Source: Micromussa lordhowensis
Taxonomy: Eukaryota; Cnidaria; Anthozoa; Scleractinia; Lobophylliidae
Direction of reading: 5' to 3'
Length of the DNA stretch: 64,000 nt
Assembly: GCA_964020085.1 (NCBI GenBank)
Contig: OZ026601.1
Span: 3,884,401-3,948,400 of the forward strand
Shown here: in pieces, positions 13,348 through 25,900 of the stretch
Layout: each line of letters opens with the position of its first letter
Position numbering within the stretch: position 1 is the stretch's first letter
Notes under the pieces: model-generated
What the model was told of the DNA's origin: nothing
The model's database searches: none
Seen by the model: only the letters and a program-made list of their open reading frames with translations
Translations under genes and position numbers: made by a program

Positions 13348-13912
13348 AGGACTGGGCAAGACTGAGACCCATGGTGAACGAAGACCTAGAAAAGGTTTGG
13401 CGAACATTTGTTAAGATTCGCCAGCTGGAAGATTGGTATAGACCAGAAAAGCAATAAATAGATACCCAAACAAAGCGGGTATTGCTGAACCCTCGTGTAA
13501 ACCAACAGGCTATATCAGATCGCAAGTTATATGATAATTTTATAAACCATTATAAATATAATGTCGAGGGTTATAATATATTTACCTGACTATTATTAAT
13601 CCTCATTTACTCTCCCAGGTCCACGTATGATCAAATTACACAAAGAGCTATTAATATAATCCGTGTTTTACGTGTTTTAAAAACGTGTTTTAGAAACTTC
13701 ACAAAATAGCCTACGAACTAACTATATCGGGAAAGTTTTGGTTTTGCTTCCACATGATTGGTTAATAGAACAGCACGTGTTTGCTTGGACAGGCTAAAGT
13801 GAGCTGCACCTTAACCACTGAAAAGGCTCAAAATCAAAGCAAACACAGAACTTTATAAGTTTGCTTTCGAAGTCCATAGAAATACTGAAGCGCTTTAACA
13901 TTATGCCTTCGC

Positions 13913-13918
13913 TTTATT
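13913..13918 (-). promoter_or_regulatory. Candidate polyadenylation signal of GALNT-A
   Basis: AATAAA on the minus strand about 70 bp beyond the GALNT-A stop codon. Position and orientation fit, but cleavage was not seen. Confidence 0.5.
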
Positions 13919-13986
13919 GGGTAATACCACATTGCAAAACTAAATTTGTTTTTGAAAACCAATATTACCCTAATGTCTAGCTAGGG

Positions 13987-16900
13987 TTATAAAATTTTCT
14001 CTTGGTTTGTTTTAGTTCTTTCCTCCTCGGGGTAGGCGGTAAATCTCCACTTCTGTGTTTGCCGGTCATCGCATTTTCGCACGACCAAGTTTTCTCCTTC
14101 AACGTCCAGACAAACTTGGTAGAGTGCATGGCGAATCCTTCCATCCTAGGAATACAAAGAAGAATGACAGACACGTGAGTCTCAAATTAGAGCTTCTAGC
14201 CGGTCGTCGATGACGCAAAAGTCACGCACGGGCACAGAATTGATTATCAAGAGAGACAGAAACCAGCGCGGCGCTTGAAGGAAAGTTACAAGGAAGCGCG
14301 ATAACAAATGACGTCTTCGCGCATGTTTGGACGCTGTTTTTGAGTCTTCCACTCGCACGAAGGCCAATCGGGCCAAATCATCTTGCCATGACACCAATGA
14401 ATCGAGAGCCTCCTTCTTATGTCAAGTGGCACCTACCTTCTCATGATCCCACTTTTGGTTTCCGCCCAGTTTATGGCAGTTATATAACTGGACTTTGGTT
14501 TTCGGGTCGCCATTCGTTAGATCCAAACAAAGATCGTCATGCCAGAATTCCTGCTTTTTGGTGAACATGAAAAACTACAAGAGAAAAACAACGTTGAAAA
14601 GATAATGACAGCCGTTTGTTGCTGCTTAATCTTAATCTTAATCGGAAATACTGGAAGAATTACTAGCAATGGCGAGGGTGGAAATTTACCGCAGCCCGCG
14701 CAGACTTAAAAACGCGCGAAGAGTCGTGTTTGGTTCAAGTTAATTTGGCAAGAATTTTTCATTTCAATTTCGTACAAAATCTTGCGGTAACGTGAGCAAT
14801 TTCTAATGGAGTGATTTTCAAGAACGCCCCGGTTCGTCCGGTCGACCTACCTTAGTTTTGCTTTACAAGTCAGTGGTGGTTTAGAAAAAGGCTTGCACTG
14901 CCTAACTCAACCATTCAGATGCAAAATCGAAACTCGTCTCGACTTCACTCTGGCGCCGCGCGTACGTTTAGTTATTTCTCGTTCTCATCGGGTCATTATG
15001 TTGTTTAGTTTGCTGTGATTTACCATTGTCAAAGCTTTGGTTTTGGTTATCATAAAAGACTTCTTTGAACTGAACTCGTCTGTACCTGGTTATTTCCCAT
15101 TCCATGGCACATATACATGCCGGGCTCTCCGCCAGGCTCATTTTTTGCCATGGTGTCTAAGCACTGGTTGGTTCCAAGGTTGCGAACCTACAGAAACGAA
15201 ATGAAAGACCATCTCAGTGTTGTTAGAGAGCAAAGCAAATTAGCAAAAAACGCTTATCTTTTTTCCTTGAAACTGTTGTTGTCAACGTACGCAAAAGAAA
15301 AAGCGTGTTTTATTGTTTTGCGCGCGTAAAATCTATATCATAAAGCAAATGAAGAAGCCTAATCCGTGTATTACACTGTGATAAAACACTCCGGACATTT
15401 GAGAACACTCGAGAAATGTAGAAAACACTCGCCTGCGGCTCGTGTTTCCTACATTTCCCTCGAGTTCACAAATTACGTCGTTTTTTATCAAAGTGTAATA
15501 CATGGCTTAGGCTTCTTTATTTGTGAAATATAAATAGTCTCACATCGGACCGCGAGATTTGCTGAGAGTGAAGATGCCTGTATTGCACCCAGTCGCCTTC
15601 ACAGACCCTTCGCTATTCCTCCGGGAAGCTGAGTGACTGGCATATATTTAGGTTGACTGTCATAGACGTGACTGACAACGGAAAATACACAAGGTAGAAA
15701 TCAAGAGCGCCTTGGAACAAGCGTGCCATATAAATCAATAACGAGTGACAGCTATAGGTTTTCCAACTGTGAGCATCGCAGCCCCTTACCTCCCCTCGTC
15801 CGTAAGGATACATATCCGGGACATCCAATTCAGGAATGATATTCGTCAGATACCATTTGAAACTTTTACAGTTCAGTTTACTTCTAAGAGCCTTTCTTTC
15901 CGATATGTCTCCAAAAGACCTTCCTTTCAACTGTGGCCTCATGGCATAGTAAATGTCTTTATATTCATCCATCCAGACTTCCGCTAGTCTCATGTTATTC
16001 TTGTCAATAGCTCCTTCGCCGATCTTGTACGGCTGGCTCTCCCTGAACACGTGACCGACCTTGGAACAAGGAAGGATTTCAAGGGATCCCCCGCACATCC
16101 ATATCTGAAAGACAAAACGGAGCTATGTCATGGTTTGCGCATCTTCTCATTTGTAATCCGTGTCAACCTTCTCCATCCTTGTTCCTTTATGGTTTGTTAT
16201 TATCTGTTTTGTGTTCTTCTTTCTTAGTAAACTACTATTTAGTTTCCTAGTAACTACTATAGGAGGCCAAAATAACTTAAACTGCCGTGACTGAAATCAT
16301 TTAAGTGAAAAAAAAAAAAAGATTAATGTAACGTTCCTGACTTCTACCTTCAAAAATTGAAGCCTAAATTCCTTTAGAAAACTTTTCTTTAGCTTGAACA
16401 CATGCGCTCGAGATTAAGCTGATAACAAAGATTATGTAGCAGTGAATTTCCACCCCGCCTGTGATAATTGTTGAAGACGGTCCACTATGGACAGAATTGA
16501 CACAAGAGGATAGTCTCTCGTAGCTTAATAGACTTTATTATATCTCCCAGTTAGTACGCGCGCTGTGATTGGTCAATTTAGCGGGCCGTATTCTACTGTA
16601 CGGCCCGCTTGAATTTGAAGCTGCTTTTGTTGCCAAAATGTTTCTTGATTTATCGCCAAGCGTTCTTAACTTTTCTAGCAAGTAAAAGTTTAAAACTTTC
16701 TTTTACTTCTGAAATTGTGTATTAAAACCTGCTAACGAGTCATTAACAATTTTTTAAATTGACTCGTTTTGCTTTCAAGGTGCGTCATAAATTTGAAGCC
16801 GTTCCCGAACGAATAGAAATCGTTCCCGAACCCGTCAGACACACAGTAGAGATATAATAAATATCTTACTAACCTCGTTTTCTCGGTCCGTACTGTAAGT

Positions 16901-19900
16901 TACGGATCCTCGTCTTTCCCCTTCGATTTATGACCCGCATGCTTCGCGTTTGGGCCATAAATCGATGGGGGAAAAACTCGGTCCGTAACTTACAGTACGG
17001 CCCTCGAACTCGGTTAGTAAGAGGTATCTACCAGGCGTTTAGTTAGTTAAGGCGCAGCGCGAAAAATGGCGCGAAAAAATAGGGGAGAACCGCGGCGCGA
17101 GGAGGTTTGCGCTCCGCCACTTTTTCGCGCTGCGCTTCAACCTACTGAGTGCCTGGGACACGCTAGTATCTTGAAAATGCGACGATCAAGCAATAATGTC
17201 TGGATTTTTAAAAAACGTCTCCACAATGCCGAAATATGTATTTGCTATAAGGGTTAAGGAAAGAACGACACAACAGTTACCAAAGATTACTCTGTGCAAA
17301 GAATCGAGTAGGTCCATAACTTACCCGGAATGACATTTCCATAAATTTGAAGCCGTTCCCGAACGAATAGAAATCGTTCCCGAACCCGTCAGACACACAG
17401 TAGAGATATAATAAATATCTTACTAACCTCGTTTTCTCGGTCCGTACTGTAAGTTACGGATCCTCGTCTTTCCCCTTCGATTTATGACCCGCATGCTTCG
17501 CGTTTGGGCAAAAATCGATGGGGGAAAAACTCGGTCCGTAACTTACAGTACGGCCCTCGAACTCGGTTAGTAAGAGGTATCTACCAGGCGTTTAGTTAGT
17601 TAAGGCGCAGCGCGAAAAATGGCGCGAAAAAATAGGGGAGAACCGCGGCGCGAGGAGGTTTGCGCTCCGCCACTTTTTCGCGCTGCGCTTCAACCTACTG
17701 AGTGCCTGGGACACGCTAGTATCTTGAAAATGCGACGATCAAGCAATAATGTCTGGATTTTTAAAAAACGTCTCCACAATGCCGAAATATGTATTTGCTA
17801 TAAGGGTTAAGGAAAGAACGACACAACAGTTACCAAAGATTACTCTGTGCAAAGAATCGAGTAGGTCCATAACTTACCCGGAATGACATTTCCATAAATT
17901 TGAAGCCGTTCCCGAACGAATAGAAATCGTTCCCGAACCCGTCAGACACACAGTAGAGATATAATAAATATCTTACTAACCTCGTTTTCTCGGTCCGTAC
18001 TGTAAGTTACGGATCCTCGTCTTTCCCCTTCGATTTATGACCCGCATGCTTCGCGTTTGGGCCATAAATCGATGGGGGAAAAACTCGGTCCGTAACTTAC
18101 AGTACGGCCCTCGAACTCGGTTAGTAAGAGGTATCTACCAGGCGTTTAGTTAGTTAAGGCGCAGCGCGAAAAATGGCGCGAAAAAATAGGGGAGAACCGC
18201 GGCGCGAGGAGGTTTGCGCTCCGCCACTTTTTCGCGCTGCGCTTCAACCTACTGAGTGCCTGGGACACGCTAGTATCTTGAAAATGCGACGATCAAGCAA
18301 TAATGTCTGGATTTTTAAAAAACGTCTCCACAATGCCGAAATATGTATTTGCTATAAGGGTTAAGGAAAGAACGACACAACAGTTACCAAAGATTACTCT
18401 GTGCAAAGAATCGAGTAGGTCCATAACTTACCCGGAATGACATTTCCACGTTTTCGCCTCCCCAGTAAGACATTTCAGTGTCATAAGAACCAATTTCATA
18501 GAAATACTTTCTATCGATTGCAAACAACCCGCCGGCCATTGTGGGAGACCTACGAAAAGGGTGAAATATTTTTAAGGTAAGAATTCTGAAGTCTTTCAAC
18601 TTTCTCATTCCACTAACGGGACAGAATTAGGACAACTCTCGAAAACGGACAATTCCAGTTATATACAGAAGCTACAGTTTTGAGCTATGATAAGGGTACA
18701 CTTTAAATCAGTCACTTAGGGTACCCGCATTACTATATTTTCTGTATGTCTTCATCTCTCGCCCCCTCCCCCAGTCTCCTAAACTGTGGCCGTATTTGTT
18801 CTCAGCTTGGTTTATTATTTCCTTACAACATACTAAGTTTTTCTCCGATATTACCAGCTTCAGTAGCGCGAAAAGATCTTTTTTGTTTGGAACACAGCAC
18901 CACAATCATTACGACGATGTCAATTATAATGATCGATTGATAACGATGATGATAATGACTATCAAAACAAACTAATTAACATTTCATTTACAAGGACTAC
19001 AGTCGTCCGTTCATTAAACTTAGAACGATGGTGGCAATTTTTGCTCTGTGGCTTTTCAAAAAGAGAAACAAAGCCCACTTTTCTTCTTTTGGCTCTCACA
19101 CGACAATCAGGTAAACTAGTCAAGTTTTTGTAGCTAAAATAATGTTGCTGGAAAGCAAGGTCTTGCTCTCCAGCAACTTTTTTCATACAATACAATTTGA
19201 TATTTTCGACATGCTTTTTCAATTTCTGGCATTCTTTAAGTTTTAGATCACGTGTTGACCCAGCTACAAAGGGCCTGTTATAATGATTAAAGGTGACAAG
19301 AGAAACAACGAAACGACGACGATAATGATACTAACATTGCTACAATTTGACCGGGAGAAGATAAATTTAATTACCTGATGGGATCGGCGTCGCTTTTTCG
19401 CCGTTGCTTCTCATAATCCGGCAACGCCCTCCACTTAAAAGTCAATTCCCAATTAAAAATTCCTCTGTTGTAGCCTCCTTTACCCTTAGCGTAGGAAAAC
19501 GTTCTTAAATCAACAACTTCAATATCCGGGGTAACAACAATTGTCCTGTCATGTGCGATCCTTGCGAGCAGCGGTTCTAACCAACCATAGTTAGCCTCGC
19601 AATGAGAATCCAAGAAGACGAGCACTTCTCCTTCCGCTTGTTTAGCACCAATCAGTCGCGCGCGAATCAGTCCTTGACGACTCTTTGCTCTGACAAGATG
19701 AACTTTGGGTAGCTGTTCGATGTAGGATTCTAGCTTTTTGTCGAGATGGGCTGAAAATATGAAAGCAAAATGCAAAAATTACCGCTAAAAAGGAAGGTGC
19801 GATTTAGTGGGGTGTTGATTACCACACTACTAACTCGTGGAATAATTGTTAAACATTAAATAATTGTTAACTATGAACGCATGCGCGTTAATTCGCACTG

Positions 19901-22900
19901 CTGTGCAAAGTGAATTAAAAATTGACGATAAATTTGGCTGGTTTCAGTCAATGACAATGACCTAATTTTCTTAAGTTATATAAGAAATGAACAAAATGGT
20001 GGAAATAAAGATATGCTTCATAGTCCAGTGGCCGGGTTTAAGACCTCAGTAGAATTTCAACTTCCACTGTTTGGAGTAAAATATAGCAGAGACTTTAATT
20101 TTCTCGTGTTTTATTTCCTCCGCAAATGTGAAACAGTTGTCATTTCTCCTATTTAGGCTGCTGGAAATGTATGCATTAATATTTGTAACGCAATACTGAC
20201 ATTATTGCGATAAGTAATTGCCAGCTTCAGAAACTGTCTTTATTTTTGTTCACAACAACTATCTCACTTTCCAGCTCAAATATTCGACTTCATCATGATG
20301 TTAAAAACTTGACGGACAAAATTAATTAATTAACAGTGGCGCCAAACCGTTTTAAAGGACAACTGGATGTGTTATGAGTGGCACATGGAAATTCATGTCA
20401 TAAGTATTTGCCGCCGGTGAAATAAGCACAATATACGCGCGCCAGCTGCACGTTTTTGTTTCCCATCTTATCTACTGTACACAACAACTAAGCTAACGAT
20501 TTTTTAATAATTATTAAAAGCTTAAAAGGGCTTATATTATTTGGTAAGATGACCAACTACTTTTTCAACCACTGTTTTTGTTTGTAGTTTAATTAAACCA
20601 TCATCAACCCAAGGTTTGTGGGATAGTTATTTAAAAATATACCGTTCGTTCCTAACTTAAAATGCGCCCGTTCTTTTTACTTTACCCTTTCTGTTACCCA
20701 CACTATTCGTCTTTCAATCCTTACTAGCACATCCATTCAATTTTCTCATCGGTGATCTACCACCTCGCATTTCCTTTTTTTAATTTTCAATCTACATGCG
20801 CGACAATATTGACAAATAATTCCAATTAAAATTTACACGACCAAACTAATAAACACCGGACCCTTATAATCTAAAAAATTAATTAAGGACCACTACATGG
20901 ATGTGTTATCAGCGAAATGCAGTGAAATTCTTAGGTCCCCCGACGTTAACTGCTAACTGCAAGCTGACCTAGGTTTCTGATTTAAACTAACAGCAATTTT
21001 TAAAGTGACTTCAATTTCTTGATCACCCAAAAAGAATGGCGAACAGTACTGGAGACGGAAGCAAACTGGACCAAGCTCACAGCCCATCACTCGGTGTACT
21101 TGAATTGTTTTTAGCCTTGACCATTCTCCTATCCATCACCGCATCTCTGGGCAATGCTGTGATCCTTGTGGCTCTTCACAAAGTCACTTCTATTTATCCT
21201 CCGACGAAACTCTTCTTTCGATGTCTGACGGTCACTGATTTTTGTGTTGGACTTATTGTACAGCCACTCTTTGCAACCTTTATCCTTCTTCGCATAACAG
21301 AGGTAAACGGAAACGCTCTTTACTTTGTCCATGAATCTTATAACTTTTTAACTTGGATTTTGACTGGAGTAGCCCTCTTAACGTCGACCGCAATTAGCGT
21401 GGACAGACTTCTCGCTCTGTCGCTGGGACTGAGATACAGACTTGTTGTAACATTAAGGCGCGTTCGAGTCGTTTTAATTTGTTTTTGGTTAGTTACTGCT
21501 TCAGCTGGAACGATTCGGATTTGGAGAAAAGACATCTTCTTGATAGCACTGTCTGGTCTCTTCCTATTTTCCCTGTTAACTGTGATTTTCTGTTACTCGA
21601 AGATCCACCTCAAACTACGATATCAACAAACCCACGTACACAATAATTTTCCTCAAAGACAAACGAACGGTGGAGGGATCCCACTGAACACAGCAAGATA
21701 CAAAAAGTCAGTTTCGAGTATTTTGTGGGTGCAGCTGGCATTAGCTGCCTGCTATGTTCCATGGAGCATTCTGGCTTTGCTGTTTGTAATCGGAAGAGAA
21801 AATGAGGTGGCTTGGATAACCACAGAAACTCTACTCTACCTTAATTCATCTCTAAACCCGATCCTGTATTGTTGGAAGATCGGAGAAGTGAGACGAGCAG
21901 CGATGGCCACAATCAAGCAGCTTGACTGTTTTTAGTTAATATTCCAACGACACTTAAAATAGCGGGTAAATTATATTAAGTAGAAACAGATCATAGTGGC
22001 TGAAATAAACCAAAAACAAACTATTTTTTGGTGGCAGATTAAGAGCAAATGATGCACCATCCATGATGCAGTACTTTGAAAGTAAAACGTCAACTTTGTT
22101 TGAACTTATCAAAATGTAATTATATGCAAAGCCATCGGTAAAGAACACTCTGATAAAACTGCAAATACGAATGCTGGCCGCGTTAAGATAAAGGGTGGTT
22201 TTAAGATCAGAACTTTTGTCAAGTGCGCCTTATTCGACTGAATTGTGATTACATCTCTGTTTAAAGACGATTTGAAAAAAATCAACGCGAATTTCGCGAT
22301 TTAAGACAAAATCACGAAAACATAACACGATCGATGCGAAAATTAAGTGACTCGCATTATCTCAATAATCAAGAAAGAGTGAGTTTATTACCACTGAAAC
22401 GTTTACAAAATCATATTTCTAACTATTCTGAGGTCATGTCTTGGTCCTCCTCTTCACTAGTGCTTTCTATCTCCATAATCACGCATAAAACATGAAATGC
22501 TTGTGGACATTGTGAGAACTGCTTTGGTTGTTGTCCCGAAGTGGCGTTTTTTTTAATTTTGACGTTATTGTAAATTTAAATTTGTTAAAATCAGTTTACT
22601 AAATTCAAGTACATGTATAAGTAACATTGCTAATTCAAAATACAAAATAGTTTCGCAACGTCACAGAATATATGCGCACCTCAGAATCGCGAAATAAACG
22701 TGTCGCGAAGATTCCAGGTAATTTAGGTATATCACAACATGGGCTGCTAATTTTATTGTCGTTTAGTATAAATCTAGGGTTTTATCACGAATGCCGTTAT
22801 TCTCGTATTGGCTACGTACGCTACTCGCTATCTATTCTGTTGTAGATATTTCGTGATAACCCAGAAGCATGTTACAAGAGACAAGGTCCTCTAAACTTTC

Positions 22901-25900
22901 CTGATTTCACATCTCTAAACGAGTCTTAATGAATGAACTTGCGCGCGTTTCATGTAACGAAACGTTTTCAGGCGGTACAGCGCGTCTGGGGACGCACACG
23001 GACCACGCATCAGGCACTAGGGAGTTTAAGGGCCTGTTTACATGGAGGTGGGGGACCCCAGGTAGGTGAGGTAACCCGCCTAGCCGTGGTCGAAAAATGA
23101 CCAGCGTTTACATGCAAACTTACAACCCCGGGGTCCCGGGGTGACTTTACTTGACGTTGTTGCGTGGTCGCTAGGCATGTAAACATTGAAAATGGCCGAC
23201 GAACGATGCATTTTGGCGGTCAGTGTTATTTTATCTTTATTTTCTGCACTCGCTGCAGCATTTCAATGCTGTGGCGTTTTACTGTCACTTTTGATGATAC
23301 AAAGCCTCCGCCAGAGGCAGTTAACGGCCATATTGTTGTGGTTCAAATTTTTACGCGCTTGCAAATGTAACATGAACTCGGCCCCGGCTAGGCGGGTTAC
23401 CCCACCTCGAGTCGTTTACATGGCAAAATGCGACCCCGGCTAGGCGGGTTACCCTACCTGGCAGACCGGGCAACCCGCCCAGGCGGGTTACCCCACCTAT
23501 CATGTAAACATGATCAACTAAAAATGAGAGATTATATGGAGAGGCGGGTTACCCCACCTAGGCGGGTAACCTCACCTACCTGGGGTCCCCCACCTCCATG
23601 TAAACAGGCCCTTAAACTCCCTACTGTTAAATGAACAGCGGATAAGCAATTGGCTGAACTTGATTATAGGAAGAGGGTCTATTATACTCTGGCGGTTTGG
23701 CGGCTTATGTCAATTTTGAGCGCCGGTTTGCATTTATCTGGCGGTTTACGGTTAGCAAATTATCGCGTGGTTGTATAGAAATCATAAATTTAGCTCGCGG
23801 TTTTCGGTTTTTGCGTGTTTTTGTGGCTGTCATTCAAACAGAATTAAGAGGCTCACAATTAAGAAAGTCCTAAACTTGTACTTTTAAACTTTGTCATAAA
23901 CATCTCGTCAAAACGTTTTGTTCGCCGGTTACTGAAAGGAGTTACAAACAATTAGTTCTGTTCTTAAGATGAGGGGAATACGATTAGAGCATGCATATCG
24001 TAAAGAATTTGTTACGTCCTGTTAAAAGATCAGTTGAGAGGATAATCGTCCTACTAGTAGACCGGTTTCGGTTTTTAGGGGAAAACAAAAGCGGTCTACG
24101 ATTTCCAAGGAACAAAATATGGCGGTTTACGGAATGTACGAGCCTCTAAGACGAAAAGCGAAATTTCGGCGTTAATAATGTAGAGGGGAGAGGAGGGAGA
24201 AAACGAAATTCTAAGAGTAGGGAGAACTGGATGGACCTGGGTGAGGAAATAATTTTATGGAATTTTTAAGTAAGGAGGAGGAAAAAGTTGGCTCAAAAAG
24301 TTGGGAGAAGGGATATTGACCCCCTGTTCCTCCCCCTCAATGTATAATTTTACATGTGAAATTACAAATTCTATGGCAATATTTCCGATATCTCAGTGTC
24401 AAGATGGCGGCATTAAACGTTTAAATGTTACGGAGTTCTCGATACAATAAACACTGAACTCAAAAACCCACGATTGTAAGCGTTTTTTGTCACCGATATT
24501 AAGAGATGAGGGCTCGAGAAATCATTAGAATTTTGACAAAACACACGTAGAATTATTTCCTATTTCACTCGCCTCCGTTTGTCTACTCATGTTGTAACAG
24601 AGCAGATGACTACAGCAAAACCGAACAACTAAATTGACTTCCTCTGTTGTTCGAATCTATTTATCAAATTCCACTACTCGGAGGTCCTGAATTAGCTATG
24701 TGTAAAATCAAATTGGAACAAGAACGCACATTTTCCGCTCAGCAGCTCTCAAGAAGCTTCAAGAACTTTCATTCACTTTCCGGGTGTAAAATTATCCAGC
24801 CGAGCAAACCAGTAAATGCAGCCGCCTCGTTATTTACCTTTAAATCGAAATTTTTGATTTGAGAAAATGATAAACAAACAATACACATGTCTGTTTCTGC
24901 GATACGAACGATAATGGAGAGCTGCCACATGTACAATTATCCCCTCGATTGCACCGTGGTTCGCGGATTTCGTGAGGCGACTATTTTTTTCACCTACTGA
25001 TCTGAAATGAGTCATGAAATTAGGAAATATATTCGATACCTTCTGTGCGACCTTTTTCTGTCATTTTTTTCTTTGGGTGCTTTATAGAGCGCAAACAAAA
25101 ACAAACATAGAGGCTTGCTTTGTGAAAACCATGTTATCCCAAAACAAGAAGCTCGTCCTTATCTCAACGCAGACTTCAATTTCCTGAGTCGATCGAGCAA
25201 AGATCGACATTTTAAAAGAATTCTAAAGAAAATTGCTTTGCGAAGTTTTTTATCAATGGTGACACTTTTGGAATTACGTACTCACTCAAACAGAACGACC
25301 AGCACTTCAAACACCTGCTGAACTAAACAAACACCACATTACCGTGTGTCAACTGCTGTACGTTTGAAACGGTTCAGTAAAATTAACTCGAACGTTTTTC
25401 GCAAAACCCCCGCATTTAATTTACAAGACAATAAAAATGACGCTGGGTTAAAGAGAAAAGTTGAAAGAGAACAGGACGGGGTCGGTATTTCTAAGATCCC
25501 CGCTCACGGAACTCAAGCAAAATTATAAAAGAGTGCGCTGTACAGGCAATATTATATCCGTAGTGCTTGCTTGCCAGAAAGTATATAAATTTACGCATCA
25601 CCCGATGTTGTGTATAACATTATTGTTATTCCATGACTGGATAGGCAGGGAAGAAAGCCTTGATTTATGTTCAGAAATATATGGTTTTCTTGGAGCTAAA
25701 ACGTGCAGGATATCAAATATCCACCGACGTCCATTTGTCTCGAATCCATGCACCTGTACGACAGTGTGTGGTGAGCTCAAACAGTGATAATTGTGATTCG
25801 CCAAAAAAGAAGACTATATCATCCTTTGTGCGTTTTAGACGCAGTTGTTCCGTGTTTTCCTTGGGCTTTTTACAGCTGTGTCTAAAACACACAGTTTACT

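Larger units (their letters stand above)
11321..13986. other. Intergenic region between convergent RADX and GALNT-A
   Basis: No coding sequence with a protein signature was found on either strand. Both genes converge on this stretch, so it should hold their 3'UTRs. It is filled by short inverted-repeat elements and a small tandem repeat, listed separately. Confidence 0.7.

Noticed and set aside
17066..18364. Three identical 63-codon open frames ([15 protein letters not shown]...)
   Set aside because: They are the same non-coding segment repeated by the 554-bp tandem array; no protein motif, and they lie in a GC-rich hairpin.
23164..23634. Short frames inside the 23018-23623 element as a transposase
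   Set aside because: Too short, overlapping in several frames and without catalytic motifs; the element is non-autonomous.
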